Below, one piece after another: positions 16,990 to 24,996 of a stretch of DNA of 64,000 nt. This DNA comes from Actinomadura latina NBRC 106108 (GTDB lineage Bacteria > Actinomycetota > Actinomycetes > Streptosporangiales > Streptosporangiaceae). The DNA is taken from positions 124,001-188,000 of the forward strand of contig NZ_BCQS01000019.1 in NCBI RefSeq assembly GCF_001552195.1, given 5' to 3'. A program made the position numbers and the translations under genes. The stretch's first letter is position 1; each line of letters opens with the position of its first letter. The notes beneath the pieces were generated by a model that was not told where the DNA came from, made no database searches, and saw only the letters and a program-made list of their open reading frames with translations.

Positions 16990-18893
16990 GGGGCCGTCGC
17001 TTCGGCGGCGAGGCCGTGGGCCCGGCCGGGGGTCAGCCGCCCGTCGGCGACCACGACCGTGATCGACCTGGTCAGGTGATCCGGGACGGTCAGAGGTTCC
17101 TCCCACGCCAGGGCCGGGCCCACGCCGGGGTATTCGGCGACCCGGACGAACCACGGGTCGAGCCCGGTGGTCTGGACGAACAGCAGGCTCCACGCGTCCG
17201 AGGTCAGCGCCAGCCAGGGCGTGACGCTGCCGTGCACGGCCTCTTCCCCGGACGCCTCGCCGGTGAAGGCGTTCAGGCCGGCGGAGTCCTTGGGCGCGCG
17301 CCAGAAGAAGCCGCCGTAGCCCGCGCCGGTCCGGCCCTTGCAGGCCGAGCTCTGCAGGACGAGGGGCTTCCCGGTCCGGCCGGTGAGCGTGAACGCGAAA
17401 TCGAGCGCCCAGGCATCGGCGACGGGGCGTGCGGTCAGGGTCCGCTCCTCGGCGGCCAGGACGGTCCCGTCCGGGCCGACCCAGTCGAGGCTCTCCGCGT
17501 AGCCACCGCCGACGGGGCGGAGCGTGCGGCGGCGCTGCCGCCCGTGGTTGGGGAGGATCTTCGGGCCCTCACCGGGGACGTAGGTGGAGCCGCCCCAGAA
17601 GTTGACCCCGTCGACGTCGGAGATCGCGACGCCCGCCCCGAAGTGGTGGACGTGGTCGTCCGGCTGGGTCTCGGTGACGACCGTCCCGCCGAGGGTCCGG
17701 ACGGGGTGCAGGTGGGGCCGGGGAGCGTCGGTGGCCTGCAGGTCCCCGCGCTGGACGTAGGCGGCCACCTCCTGCCCGCCCGCACGCAGCACCGTCTCCG
17801 GCCACGGAGCCGAAACCGGCCCGAGGCTGCCGGGGAAGCCCAGCTCGGAGAGCGTCTTGAGGCCCTGCGCCGCGCGGACGATCAGACCCTCGACGCCGGG
17901 CAGGACCAGCCGGGACGGTTCCGTCCGGACGAACCGCCCCTCGATCGGCTCCGGTTCGGGGGCGAGGCGGATCGCGTCCAGCAGCCGGGTGAACCCGCCC
18001 GTGCGTGCCAGCGGCACCAGGAGATCAGCGCCGTCCCGGATGTGCGCGAGGAGGTTGCCGAGCAGATCCACGCGGCCGTAGCCGGTGCGGGCCCCGCCCG
18101 TCTCGATCTCGTCGAGGGTGTAGAACAGCCGCGCCGACCGGGTCTCGCCGTGGAGGTGCAGGTAGGGCTCGGTGCGCCGGTCGGAGCAGAGCGAGACGGT
18201 GATCGCGATGACCGTCCCGCCGGTGAGGCGAAGCCGGGCGCTGGAGGTGTCGTCGGACTCGATCGCGTTGGCGCGGTACAGCTCCAGTTCGATGCCGGCG
18301 ATCGAGTCGACCGTGTCCGCTCCGGCGACGGCCAGGGCGGAGGCCACGGCGTGGGCGAAGGGGTTGGTGAGGGCCCCGTCCATGACGTCGGCCCCGTCCA
18401 GCCGGCGGCGGCCCGCCCACGCCGAGCGGGTGTAGTAGCCGAACGGGCGGGTCCACGACCCGGCCACCCCGATGGCGCGGACGGGTTCGCCGAGCACGTC
18501 CCGGGCGGCCGGGATCGCGTCCGAGCCGAGCGACTGGAAGCCGACCTGGCAGGCGAGCCCGGTCTCGGCCACCGCGGCGGAGATCGCCGCGAACTCCTCG
18601 ACCGACGGCGCGGGCGGCTTCTCCAGCAGCACGTGCGCCCCGGCCCGGAGCGCGGCCACCGCCAGCGGCGCATGGGTGTGGATCGGAGTGGCGATCACCG
18701 CGACCTCGGCCCCGGTCTCCCGGATCAGCGCGGGAAGATCCGGCCCGCTCGGCACGTCCAGCCCGGACGGCGGCCGGACGTCGCACACCCCGGCCAGCTC
18801 GGCCCGGCCCGCCGCCGCCAGCCGCCGGACGTTCTCCAGGTGGTTGCGCCCGTAGCCGTTGACGCCGGCGACGACGACCTTCGCCGGTCTCAC
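16986..18893 (-). CDS. Gfo/Idh/MocA oxidoreductase fused to PmoA-type (DUF6807) domain
   Basis: Residues 1-330 are a Gfo/Idh/MocA dehydrogenase: a Rossmann fold with GVNGYGRNH near the N-terminus, EKPPAP (the usual EKP catalytic Lys segment) and a C-terminal beta-sheet domain. Residues about 345-635 match the PmoA/DUF6807 family, with HLHPVRTLGG and DHVHHFG segments, which often accompanies such dehydrogenases in sugar catabolism. The fused protein is about 635 residues. GTG at 18893 overlaps the stop of the enolase gene (GTGA), giving a start directly before the Rossmann strand. It probably oxidises a sugar or uronate derivative with NAD(P); the exact substrate is unknown. Confidence 0.82.
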   Translation of the reverse strand: MRPAKVVVAGVNGYGRNHLENVRRLAAAGRAELAGVCDVRPPSGLDVPSGPDLPALIRETGAEVAVIATPIHTHAPLAVAALRAGAHVLLEKPPAPSVEEFAAISAAVAETGLACQVGFQSLGSDAIPAARDVLGEPVRAIGVAGSWTRPFGYYTRSAWAGRRRLDGADVMDGALTNPFAHAVASALAVAGADTVDSIAGIELELYRANAIESDDTSSARLRLTGGTVIAITVSLCSDRRTEPYLHLHGETRSARLFYTLDEIETGGARTGYGRVDLLGNLLAHIRDGADLLVPLARTGGFTRLLDAIRLAPEPEPIEGRFVRTEPSRLVLPGVEGLIVRAAQGLKTLSELGFPGSLGPVSAPWPETVLRAGGQEVAAYVQRGDLQATDAPRPHLHPVRTLGGTVVTETQPDDHVHHFGAGVAISDVDGVNFWGGSTYVPGEGPKILPNHGRQRRRTLRPVGGGYAESLDWVGPDGTVLAAEERTLTARPVADAWALDFAFTLTGRTGKPLVLQSSACKGRTGAGYGGFFWRAPKDSAGLNAFTGEASGEEAVHGSVTPWLALTSDAWSLLFVQTTGLDPWFVRVAEYPGVGPALAWEEPLTVPDHLTRSITVVVADGRLTPGRAHGLAAEATAP

Positions 18894-19933
18894 GACGACC
18901 ACCTCGTCGGCGCGCCCGTCGCCCGCAGCTCCGCGCCGGTGATCTCCACCGGAGACGGGTCGGCGAGCAGCCCGAGATCGGTGAGGGTGGCGTCCTCGGC
19001 GCGCTCCACCATCACAGGGTCGTGCAGGGCGAGGGCGAGCTGGCCCGACAGCTCGGTCATCAGGTGCGGGTAGACCGGCACGTCGAAGACCCGCGCGAGG
19101 CCGGCGATGCGCAGGAACGGGGTGATCCCGCCGACCCGCACCACGTTCGGCTGGACGACGTCGCAGGCGCCGGCGGTCAGCAGGTCGCGGAAGCCGTGCG
19201 CGGTGGCGACGTTCTCGCCGACCGCGATCGGCGTGCCGATGCTTCGGCGGAGCTCCGCATGGGCGGCGATGTCGTCGGCGGGCAGCGGCTCCTCGATCCA
19301 GAACGGGTCGAACCGCTCCAGCGCCCGCAGCGCGGTCCGGGCCCGGTACAGGTCCCACCGCTGGTTGGCGTCGATCATCAGCGCCGTGCCGGGGCCGACG
19401 ACCTCCCGGACGGCGGCGACCCGCTCGACGTCCTCGGCGAGCGAGGGCCGGCCGACCTTGATCTTGACGGCGGGGTGTCCCGCGGCGGCCCACCGCTCGG
19501 CCTGGGCGGTCAGCTCCTCCAGCGAGTAGTGCCGGTTGATCCCGCTGCCGTAGACCGGGACGCTGCCGCGCCGGGCCCCGAGGACGTCCACCAGGGAACG
19601 GTCACCGCACTCCAGATCCCACAGCGCGAGATCGACCCCGGCCATCGCGATCGGGACGATCCCCGACCGCCCCGCCTCGCTGAGATGGGCCGACAGCCGG
19701 TCCCACACCACGCCGGAATGCGCCGGAAGCCCGATCACGGCGTCGCGGACGTCGTGCTCCAGCAGCGCTCTGACCGAGTGCGCCCCGATCCGCGGGGTCC
19801 AGGAGATCCCGGTGCCCGAGCGCCCGTCGTCCAGCGTGAGCGTGACGAACAGGACGTGGTTGTACCGGACGTCCGCGCCCCACGGCCGGGCCAGCGGGAC
19901 CGACCGCGGGACGACCGACAAATCCTTGATCAT
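18890..19933 (-). CDS. Mandelate racemase/muconate lactonizing-type dehydratase (enolase superfamily)
   Basis: The 347-residue protein has the enolase-superfamily barrel residues: KIK (about 157-159), Asp in IDANQ (about 185), Glu in IEEPL (about 212), Glu in GEN (about 237) and His in YPHLMTE (about 288). The three acidic residues bind Mg2+, while the KxK Lys and the His are the acid/base pair of the mandelate racemase subgroup. Family members dehydrate sugar acids such as galactarate, gluconate or rhamnonate. Position in a pectin-related operon, 10 bp after an epimerase gene, favours a uronate- or rhamnose-derived acid. The exact sugar acid cannot be told from sequence alone. Confidence 0.86.
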   Translation of the reverse strand: MIKDLSVVPRSVPLARPWGADVRYNHVLFVTLTLDDGRSGTGISWTPRIGAHSVRALLEHDVRDAVIGLPAHSGVVWDRLSAHLSEAGRSGIVPIAMAGVDLALWDLECGDRSLVDVLGARRGSVPVYGSGINRHYSLEELTAQAERWAAAGHPAVKIKVGRPSLAEDVERVAAVREVVGPGTALMIDANQRWDLYRARTALRALERFDPFWIEEPLPADDIAAHAELRRSIGTPIAVGENVATAHGFRDLLTAGACDVVQPNVVRVGGITPFLRIAGLARVFDVPVYPHLMTELSGQLALALHDPVMVERAEDATLTDLGLLADPSPVEITGAELRATGAPTRWSS

Positions 19934-19943
19934 GGCGGGCCCT

Positions 19944-20831
19944 TCAGGCGAGTTCGGTGCGCCAGCTGCGCTTGGCGGTCCAGCCGAGCAGCCGCTCGGC
20001 CTTGGCGGCGGAGAACGCCGGGGCCGCGCCGGTGAGCGCGCCGGCGGCCTCCTCGGTCGCGGGGAAGAAGCGGGGCAGCAGCTCGGCCAGCGGCTCGCGG
20101 GCCAGCGCGTCCCCCGCGCCGGCGAAGAACACCTCGCCGTTGCGCTCCAGTTCCGGCAGCCGGGCGAGGAGCGCGCCGATGAACTCGCCGGCGTCCCGGG
20201 CGTCGAGGTAGTTGAACAGCGAGACGCTGCCGATCTCGGGCCGGTCCAGCCGCTCGCGCAGGGTGTGCCCCGACTGGGTCGGCGCGCCCTCCCACTCCTC
20301 GGGCGCGATGACGAAGCAGGGCCGGAACGCGGCCATCCTCGTGCCTGTCGCCGAGCGCGCGAACGTCCGCATCGTCTGCTCGGCGACCAGCTTCGACAGG
20401 CTGTAGACGTTCCACGGCCGCGTCGGGTGCTCCTCGTCCAGCGGCAGGTAGTCGGGCGTCCAGCCGCCGGGCGCGCCGTAGCCCAGCACCGTCGGGCTGC
20501 TCGCGACGACCAGCTCCGGCACCTCCAGCGCCACCGCCGCCGCGCAGACGTTGAACGCCAGCTGGGTGTTGACCCGGAACGTCGTGGCGTCCGTCCGGCC
20601 GAACGGGACGGCGATCGCGGCGAGATGGACCACCGCGTCCGGACGGAACCGGGTGAGGACCGAGTGGGCCTCGCCGAGATCGGTCAGGTCGGCGGGCAGG
20701 GATTCGGCGGCCTCCCGGGGGGTGCCCGGGGCGCTGTCGACGCCGATCACCTCATGTCCGGCCGCCGCCAGGGTGGTGACGACGCTGCGGCCCAGTCGGC
20801 CCGCGCTTCCGGTGACGAGCACTCTGCTCAC
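19944..20831 (-). CDS. NAD-dependent epimerase/dehydratase (extended SDR)
   Basis: The 295-residue protein starts with an NAD-binding motif of the form TGSAGRLG and carries the SDR catalytic pair in YSLSK. It belongs to the extended-SDR group that includes UDP-sugar epimerases and uronate dehydrogenase. As first gene of the operon running to the SGNH-ALDH fusion, an uronate dehydrogenase-like or sugar-epimerising step is plausible. A perfect TGCAA-CCAG-TTGCA operator sits about 21 nt before its start, and the divergent lacI gene lies beyond it, so repression by that LacI protein is likely. Confidence 0.82.
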   Translation of the reverse strand: MSRVLVTGSAGRLGRSVVTTLAAAGHEVIGVDSAPGTPREAAESLPADLTDLGEAHSVLTRFRPDAVVHLAAIAVPFGRTDATTFRVNTQLAFNVCAAAVALEVPELVVASSPTVLGYGAPGGWTPDYLPLDEEHPTRPWNVYSLSKLVAEQTMRTFARSATGTRMAAFRPCFVIAPEEWEGAPTQSGHTLRERLDRPEIGSVSLFNYLDARDAGEFIGALLARLPELERNGEVFFAGAGDALAREPLAELLPRFFPATEEAAGALTGAAPAFSAAKAERLLGWTAKRSWRTELA

Positions 20832-20852
20832 CGCATGGACTCCTCAGCTCGC

Positions 20853-20866
20853 TGCAACCAGTTGCA
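20853..20866. promoter_or_regulatory. LacI-type operator, perfect palindrome
   Basis: TGCAACCAGTTGCA reads as TGCAA-N4-TTGCA with extended symmetry of 16 bp. It lies directly upstream of the epimerase operon and shares its half-sites with three further boxes near lacI and the ABC importer genes. Confidence 0.7.
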
Positions 20867-20948
20867 GTAACGATTGCGCCAGCATGCCCGGCCCGTCAAG
20901 TGAGTGGCGCACGACCAGCAGAAACGGTCGCAGTGATCACCTCGAACG

Positions 20949-20962
20949 TGCAAACGGTTGCG
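20949..20962. promoter_or_regulatory. LacI-type operator upstream of lacI
   Basis: TGCAAACGGTTGCG matches the TGCAA-N4-TTG pattern and ends 14 nt before the lacI start codon, a position that would give autorepression. Confidence 0.65.
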
Positions 20963-20976
20963 TTAAGGTAGGCGCC

Positions 20977-21939
20977 ATGGCAGTGACTATCCGGGACGTC
21001 GCCCACGCGTCCGGCGTACACGTGTCGACGGTGTCGCGGACCTTCTCCGCGCCGCACATGGTGAACACCGAAACGCGGACCCGGGTGATGGCGGTGGCCG
21101 AGCGGCTCGGCTACCGGCCCAACCGGGCGGCACGGTCGCTCACCACGGGCCGGACCGGCAACCTCGGTCTCATCGTGGCCGACCTCGCGAACCCGTTCTT
21201 CCCCCCGCTGATCAAGGCCGCGCAGGCCGCCGCCCGCGCCCAGGACTACCACCTGTTCGTCGCCGACACCGACGAGGACCCCGCGAAGGAGGAGCAGCTC
21301 GTGCTGGCCTTCTCCAAGCAGGTCGACGGCATCGTGCTGTGCAGCCCCAGGTCGTCGAACAAGGCGCTGGAGAGGCTGGTCGAAACGATCCCGTTCGTCC
21401 TGGTCAACCGGCGGCTGCGCGGCGTGACGACCGTCGTCATGGACGTCGCCCGCGGCGCCCGCACCGCGATGGAGCACCTCGCCGGGCTCGGCCACCGGCG
21501 GGTCGCGCTCGTGTCCGGGCCGTCCGGCTCCTGGACGAGCGGCGAGATCCGCAAGGCCGTCGCGGACGTGCCCGGCCTCGAAACGGTCGTCATCGGCCCC
21601 AACGCGCCCACCGAGGAGGGCGGCGTGACCGTCGCCGGGCGGGTGGCGGCGGCGGGCGTGACCGGCGTGCTCGCCTACAACGACCTCGTCGCCATCGGCC
21701 TGATCGAGGGGCTGGACGAGCTGGGCGTCGGCGTGCCCGACGACATCAGCGTGATCGGCATCGACGGCTCCATCACCGGACGCCTCTACCGGCCCAAGCT
21801 CACCACCGTCGCCATGCCCACGGCGGACGCCGGGCGCATGGCCGTCGACCTGCTCATCACGTCGATGAGCGCGGCCACCGTGCTGGAGACGCACCTGGTG
21901 GTCCGCGAGTCCACCGCTCCCCCGAAAGGACTCCCATGA
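20977..21939 (+). CDS. LacI-family transcriptional regulator
   Basis: The 320-residue protein has a LacI helix-turn-helix at residues 3-50 (TIRDVAHASGVHVSTVSRTF) with a hinge, then a periplasmic-binding-like sugar-sensing domain. Two TGCAA-N4-TTG boxes lie in the divergent promoter region and two more downstream of galM, so it probably represses its own gene, the epimerase operon and the sugar importer. The ATG chosen puts the helix-turn-helix at the N-terminus, although the frame is open further upstream. The stop overlaps the galM start (ATGA), so the two are co-translated. The inducer is likely a pectin-derived uronate, by context. Confidence 0.9.
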   Translation: MAVTIRDVAHASGVHVSTVSRTFSAPHMVNTETRTRVMAVAERLGYRPNRAARSLTTGRTGNLGLIVADLANPFFPPLIKAAQAAARAQDYHLFVADTDEDPAKEEQLVLAFSKQVDGIVLCSPRSSNKALERLVETIPFVLVNRRLRGVTTVVMDVARGARTAMEHLAGLGHRRVALVSGPSGSWTSGEIRKAVADVPGLETVVIGPNAPTEEGGVTVAGRVAAAGVTGVLAYNDLVAIGLIEGLDELGVGVPDDISVIGIDGSITGRLYRPKLTTVAMPTADAGRMAVDLLITSMSAATVLETHLVVRESTAPPKGLP

Positions 21940-22898
21940 CAAGTCACGACATCGCCTTCGGCGTCACCCCGGAAGGCGAGAAGGTCGAACGGCACGTGCT
22001 GGACAACGGGCGGCTCCGCGTCGCGGTCCTCACCTACGGCGCGACCGTCCAGCGGCTGGAGGTGGCCGACGGCGCCAACGTCGTCCTCGGCCTCGACACG
22101 CTGGAGGACTACCTGCGGCGCAGCCGGTACTTCGGCGCGGTCGTCGGCCGGTACGGCAACCGCATCGCCCGCGGCAGGTTCACCCTCGACGGCACGGAGT
22201 ACCGGCTCCCGGTCAACGACGGGGCGCACAGCCTGCACGGCGGCCTCCGCGGCTTCGACAAGCGGGTGTGGCAGGTGGAGTCGGCGGGCCCGGCGGACCT
22301 GCTGCTGAGCCTGGTGAGCCCGGACGGCGACGAGGGCTACCCGGGGGCGCTGACGGCGAGCGTCCGGTACCTGCTGGACGGCGACACGCTGCGGCTGGAG
22401 TACCGGGCGACGACCGACGCCCCGACCGTGGTCAACCTGACCAACCACTCCTACTTCAACCTGGCGGGCGCCGGGGACGTACGCGGTCACGTGGTGATGC
22501 TGGAGGCCGACCGCTACCTGCCGGTCGACGAGGGGAAGATCCCCACGGGCGAACTGGCCCCGGTGGCGGGGACGCCGTTCGACTTCACCGCCCCGGCGCG
22601 GGTCGACGCACGGCTCGGCGGCCGCTACGACCACTGCTACGTCCTCCAGGGCCGGGCGGCGGTCACCGATCCCGGCAGCGGACGCTCGATGGAGGTCACC
22701 ACCACCGAACCGGGCGTCCAGTTCTACACGGGCCACATGCTGGACGCCGCCGCCACGCCGTTCGGGCCGTTCGCGGGGCTGTGCCTGGAGACCCAGCGCT
22801 TCCCCGACGCGCCGAACCGGCCGGCGTTCCCGTCCGCGGTCCTGCGGCCCGGCGAGGAGCTCGCCTCGGCCACCGAGTACCGCTTCACCGTGTCCTGA
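21936..22898 (+). CDS. galM: Aldose 1-epimerase (mutarotase)
   Basis: The 320-residue protein carries the mutarotase signatures: GRYGNRIARGRF, HSLHGG, NHSYFNL (catalytic His) and ETQRFPDAPN (catalytic Glu). It interconverts alpha and beta anomers of aldoses in the cytosol and here would feed imported pectin or galactan sugars into catabolism. It is translationally coupled to lacI (ATGA), and a strong intrinsic terminator follows, so lacI-galM is a bicistronic unit. A specialised substrate other than galactose is possible. Confidence 0.93.
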   Translation: MTSHDIAFGVTPEGEKVERHVLDNGRLRVAVLTYGATVQRLEVADGANVVLGLDTLEDYLRRSRYFGAVVGRYGNRIARGRFTLDGTEYRLPVNDGAHSLHGGLRGFDKRVWQVESAGPADLLLSLVSPDGDEGYPGALTASVRYLLDGDTLRLEYRATTDAPTVVNLTNHSYFNLAGAGDVRGHVVMLEADRYLPVDEGKIPTGELAPVAGTPFDFTAPARVDARLGGRYDHCYVLQGRAAVTDPGSGRSMEVTTTEPGVQFYTGHMLDAAATPFGPFAGLCLETQRFPDAPNRPAFPSAVLRPGEELASATEYRFTVS

Positions 22899-22903
22899 GC
22901 GAC

Positions 22904-22917
22904 TGCAAACGGTTGTA
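22904..22917. promoter_or_regulatory. LacI-type operator between galM and the terminator
   Basis: TGCAAACGGTTGTA shares its core TGCAAACGGTTG with the box before lacI. It lies 6 nt after the galM stop and about 190 nt before the importer operon. Confidence 0.55.
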
Positions 22918-22929
22918 GTAACAAGCAGC

Positions 22930-22970
22930 GGGGCCGGAGCTCGTCCGATGGAGCTCCGGCCCCTATTTTT
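22930..22970 (+). terminator. Intrinsic terminator after galM
   Basis: A perfect 13-bp stem (GGGGCCGGAGCTC at 22930-22942 with its complement at 22951-22963), an 8-nt loop and a TATTTTT tail form a textbook Rho-independent terminator that separates lacI-galM from the importer operon. Confidence 0.9.
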
Positions 22971-23025
22971 GCCCTGACCTCGCGTTATGCCAGATCAGAC
23001 CGCATCCGTCAGTGAGGAATCTCAC

Positions 23026-23039
23026 TGCAAAGGGTTGAC
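23026..23039. promoter_or_regulatory. LacI-type operator before the ABC importer operon
   Basis: TGCAAAGGGTTGAC keeps the TGCAA-N4-TTG pattern with a weaker right half. It lies 67 nt before the importer start, alongside a second, different palindrome at 23061, which suggests dual repression. Confidence 0.5.
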
Positions 23040-23060
23040 GTCATCTCCGGATCCGCGCTA

Positions 23061-23074
23061 AGAAAGCGCTATCT
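23061..23074. promoter_or_regulatory. GAAAGCGCT-type palindrome before the importer
   Basis: AGAAAGCGCTATCT is one base away from the perfect palindrome found before the PL9-like lyase gene at 28746. It is a probable LacI-family operator of a regulator not encoded in this window. Confidence 0.55.
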
Positions 23075-23106
23075 CAAACCACCTCCGACTCACCGAAGGG
23101 CCAGTG

Positions 23107-24099
23107 ATGACGCTGAGGCCCGCCGCGGCCGACACGGCGACGGGGACGGCCGAGCCGACGGTCCCGCCCTCCGTGCGGACGGCCATCCGCCGCCCCGCCC
23201 GCCGCAAGAGCTCCCGCGCCCGCTCACAGGCATGGGCCGCCTACCTGTTCCTGGCCCCCTGGTTCATCGGCCTGTTCGCCATCACGCTCGGCCCGATGAT
23301 CGCCTCGCTGTACCTGTCGTTCACCGACTACAGCCTGCTGAGCCAGGCGCACTGGGTCGGCTTGGACAACTACGACAAGATGTTCACGGCCGACAACCGC
23401 TACATGAACTCCCTCAAGGTCACGACCACCTACGTGGTCGTCTCGGTCCCGCTGCAGCTCGCGTTCGCCCTCGGGCTGGCGCTGGCGCTGGACAGGGGGC
23501 TGCGCGGCCTGTCGTTCTACCGGTCGGTCTTCTACCTGCCCTCGCTGCTCGGCGGCAGCGTGGCGATCTCGATCCTGTGGCGGAAGATCTTCGGGACGGA
23601 CGGGATCGTCAACACGTTCCTCGGCTGGTTCGGCTACGAGGGCCAGGGCTGGGTCACGAGCCCGGACACGGCGCTGTGGACGCTGATCGTCCTGCACGTC
23701 TGGACGTTCGGCGCCCCGATGGTCATCTTCCTCGCCGGGCTGCGGCAGATCCCGCGGAACCTGTACGAGGCGGCGCGGGTGGACGGCGCCGGCCGGCTGC
23801 GGCAGTTCCGGTCGATCACGCTGCCGCTGCTCACCCCGATCATCTTCTTCAACGCCGTGCTCGAGGTGATCAAGTCGTTCCAGTCGTTCACGCAGTCGTT
23901 CGTCGTCAGCGGCGGCAACGGCGGGCCGGTCGACTCGACCCTCTTCTACACGCTCTACCTCTACCTCAAGGGCTTCAAGAACTACGAGATGGGATACGCG
24001 GCCGCCATGGCGTGGGTGCTCCTGCTCATCATCGGGGCCCTCACCGCCGTCAACTTCCTCATGTCTCGATTCTGGGTCTTCTATGGCGACGACAAGTAA
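23107..24099 (+). CDS. Carbohydrate ABC transporter permease (MalF type)
   Basis: The product (about 330 residues) has six membrane spans after a Pro/Arg-rich cytoplasmic leader and a binding-protein-dependent permease EAA loop (EAARVDGAGRLRQFRSITLPLL) that contacts the ATPase. It belongs to the CUT1 family, which imports oligosaccharides. ATG at 23107 has a GAAGGG ribosome binding site six bases upstream; GTG at 23104 is less well spaced. It overlaps the next permease gene by 17 bp. No ATPase gene is present, so a shared MsiK-type ATPase elsewhere must power it, as is usual in actinomycetes. Two operator-like boxes precede it. Confidence 0.92.
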   Translation: MTLRPAAADTATGTAEPTVPPSVRTAIRRPARRKSSRARSQAWAAYLFLAPWFIGLFAITLGPMIASLYLSFTDYSLLSQAHWVGLDNYDKMFTADNRYMNSLKVTTTYVVVSVPLQLAFALGLALALDRGLRGLSFYRSVFYLPSLLGGSVAISILWRKIFGTDGIVNTFLGWFGYEGQGWVTSPDTALWTLIVLHVWTFGAPMVIFLAGLRQIPRNLYEAARVDGAGRLRQFRSITLPLLTPIIFFNAVLEVIKSFQSFTQSFVVSGGNGGPVDSTLFYTLYLYLKGFKNYEMGYAAAMAWVLLLIIGALTAVNFLMSRFWVFYGDDK

Positions 24100-24943
24100 G
24101 CGCGTGCCGGTGCTGTTCCGGCCCGCCTCGCGACTGACCAAGCACGTCGTGCTGATCGTGTTCGGGCTGTTCATGCTCTACCCGCTGCTCTGGATGATCT
24201 CCAGCTCGGTCAAGCCCGAGGAGCTGATCTTCCGGGAGCCCGGCCTCGTCCCGACCGAGGTGACCGGCGCCAACTACTCCGGCGGCTGGGACGCGCTCAA
24301 GCACTCCTTCGGCTACTACCTGTGGAACTCCGCGGTCATCACGTCCCTGGCGGTCGTCGGCAACCTGGCCGCCTGCTCGCTGGCGGCCTACGCGTTCGCG
24401 CGGCTGGAGTTCCCGCTCAAGAGGCTCTGGTTCGCGATCATGCTGGTCTCGATCATGCTGCCGCACCATGTGACGGTCGTGCCGCAGTACATCGCGTTCA
24501 GCAAGATCGGCTGGATCAACACGATCTGGCCGATCGTCGTGCCGAAGTTCCTGGCCACCGACGCGTTCTTCATCTTCCTGATGGTGCAGTTCATCCGCAC
24601 CCTCCCCCGGGAGCTGGACGAGGCGGCGGCCATCGACGGCGCGGGGCACCTCCGCACGTTCCTCCAGGTGGTGATGCCGCTCTGCGTCCCGGCGCTGGCC
24701 ACCACGGCGATCTTCACGTTCATCTGGACGTGGAACGACTTCTTCACCCAGAACCTCTACCTGACCAATTCCGACAACCTCACCGCCCCGGTCGCGCTGC
24801 GCCAGTTCATGGACTCCAGCGGCGACTCCTCCTGGGGGCCGATGTTCGCGATGTCGATCATCTCGCTCGGCCCGATCTTCGGTTTCTTCCTGGCCGGCCA
24901 GAAATACCTCGTCCGAGGTGTGGCGACCACCGGCCTCAAATAG
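24083..24943 (+). CDS. Carbohydrate ABC transporter permease (MalG type)
   Basis: The 286-residue protein has six membrane spans and the EAA loop EAAAIDGAGHLRTFLQVVMPLC near residue 180. It pairs with the MalF-type subunit encoded just upstream (17-bp overlap) to form the CUT1 channel. The SBP gene follows after 53 bp, giving the order permease-permease-SBP. Its place in the pectin locus suggests an oligogalacturonate or rhamnogalacturonan oligomer as substrate; this is inferred from context. Confidence 0.92.
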   Translation: MATTSKRVPVLFRPASRLTKHVVLIVFGLFMLYPLLWMISSSVKPEELIFREPGLVPTEVTGANYSGGWDALKHSFGYYLWNSAVITSLAVVGNLAACSLAAYAFARLEFPLKRLWFAIMLVSIMLPHHVTVVPQYIAFSKIGWINTIWPIVVPKFLATDAFFIFLMVQFIRTLPRELDEAAAIDGAGHLRTFLQVVMPLCVPALATTAIFTFIWTWNDFFTQNLYLTNSDNLTAPVALRQFMDSSGDSSWGPMFAMSIISLGPIFGFFLAGQKYLVRGVATTGLK

Positions 24944-24996
24944 GAACCGGCCCCAGAACCCTCCTCCCCCTTCCTGTCCCCCGGAGGTATGAACAG

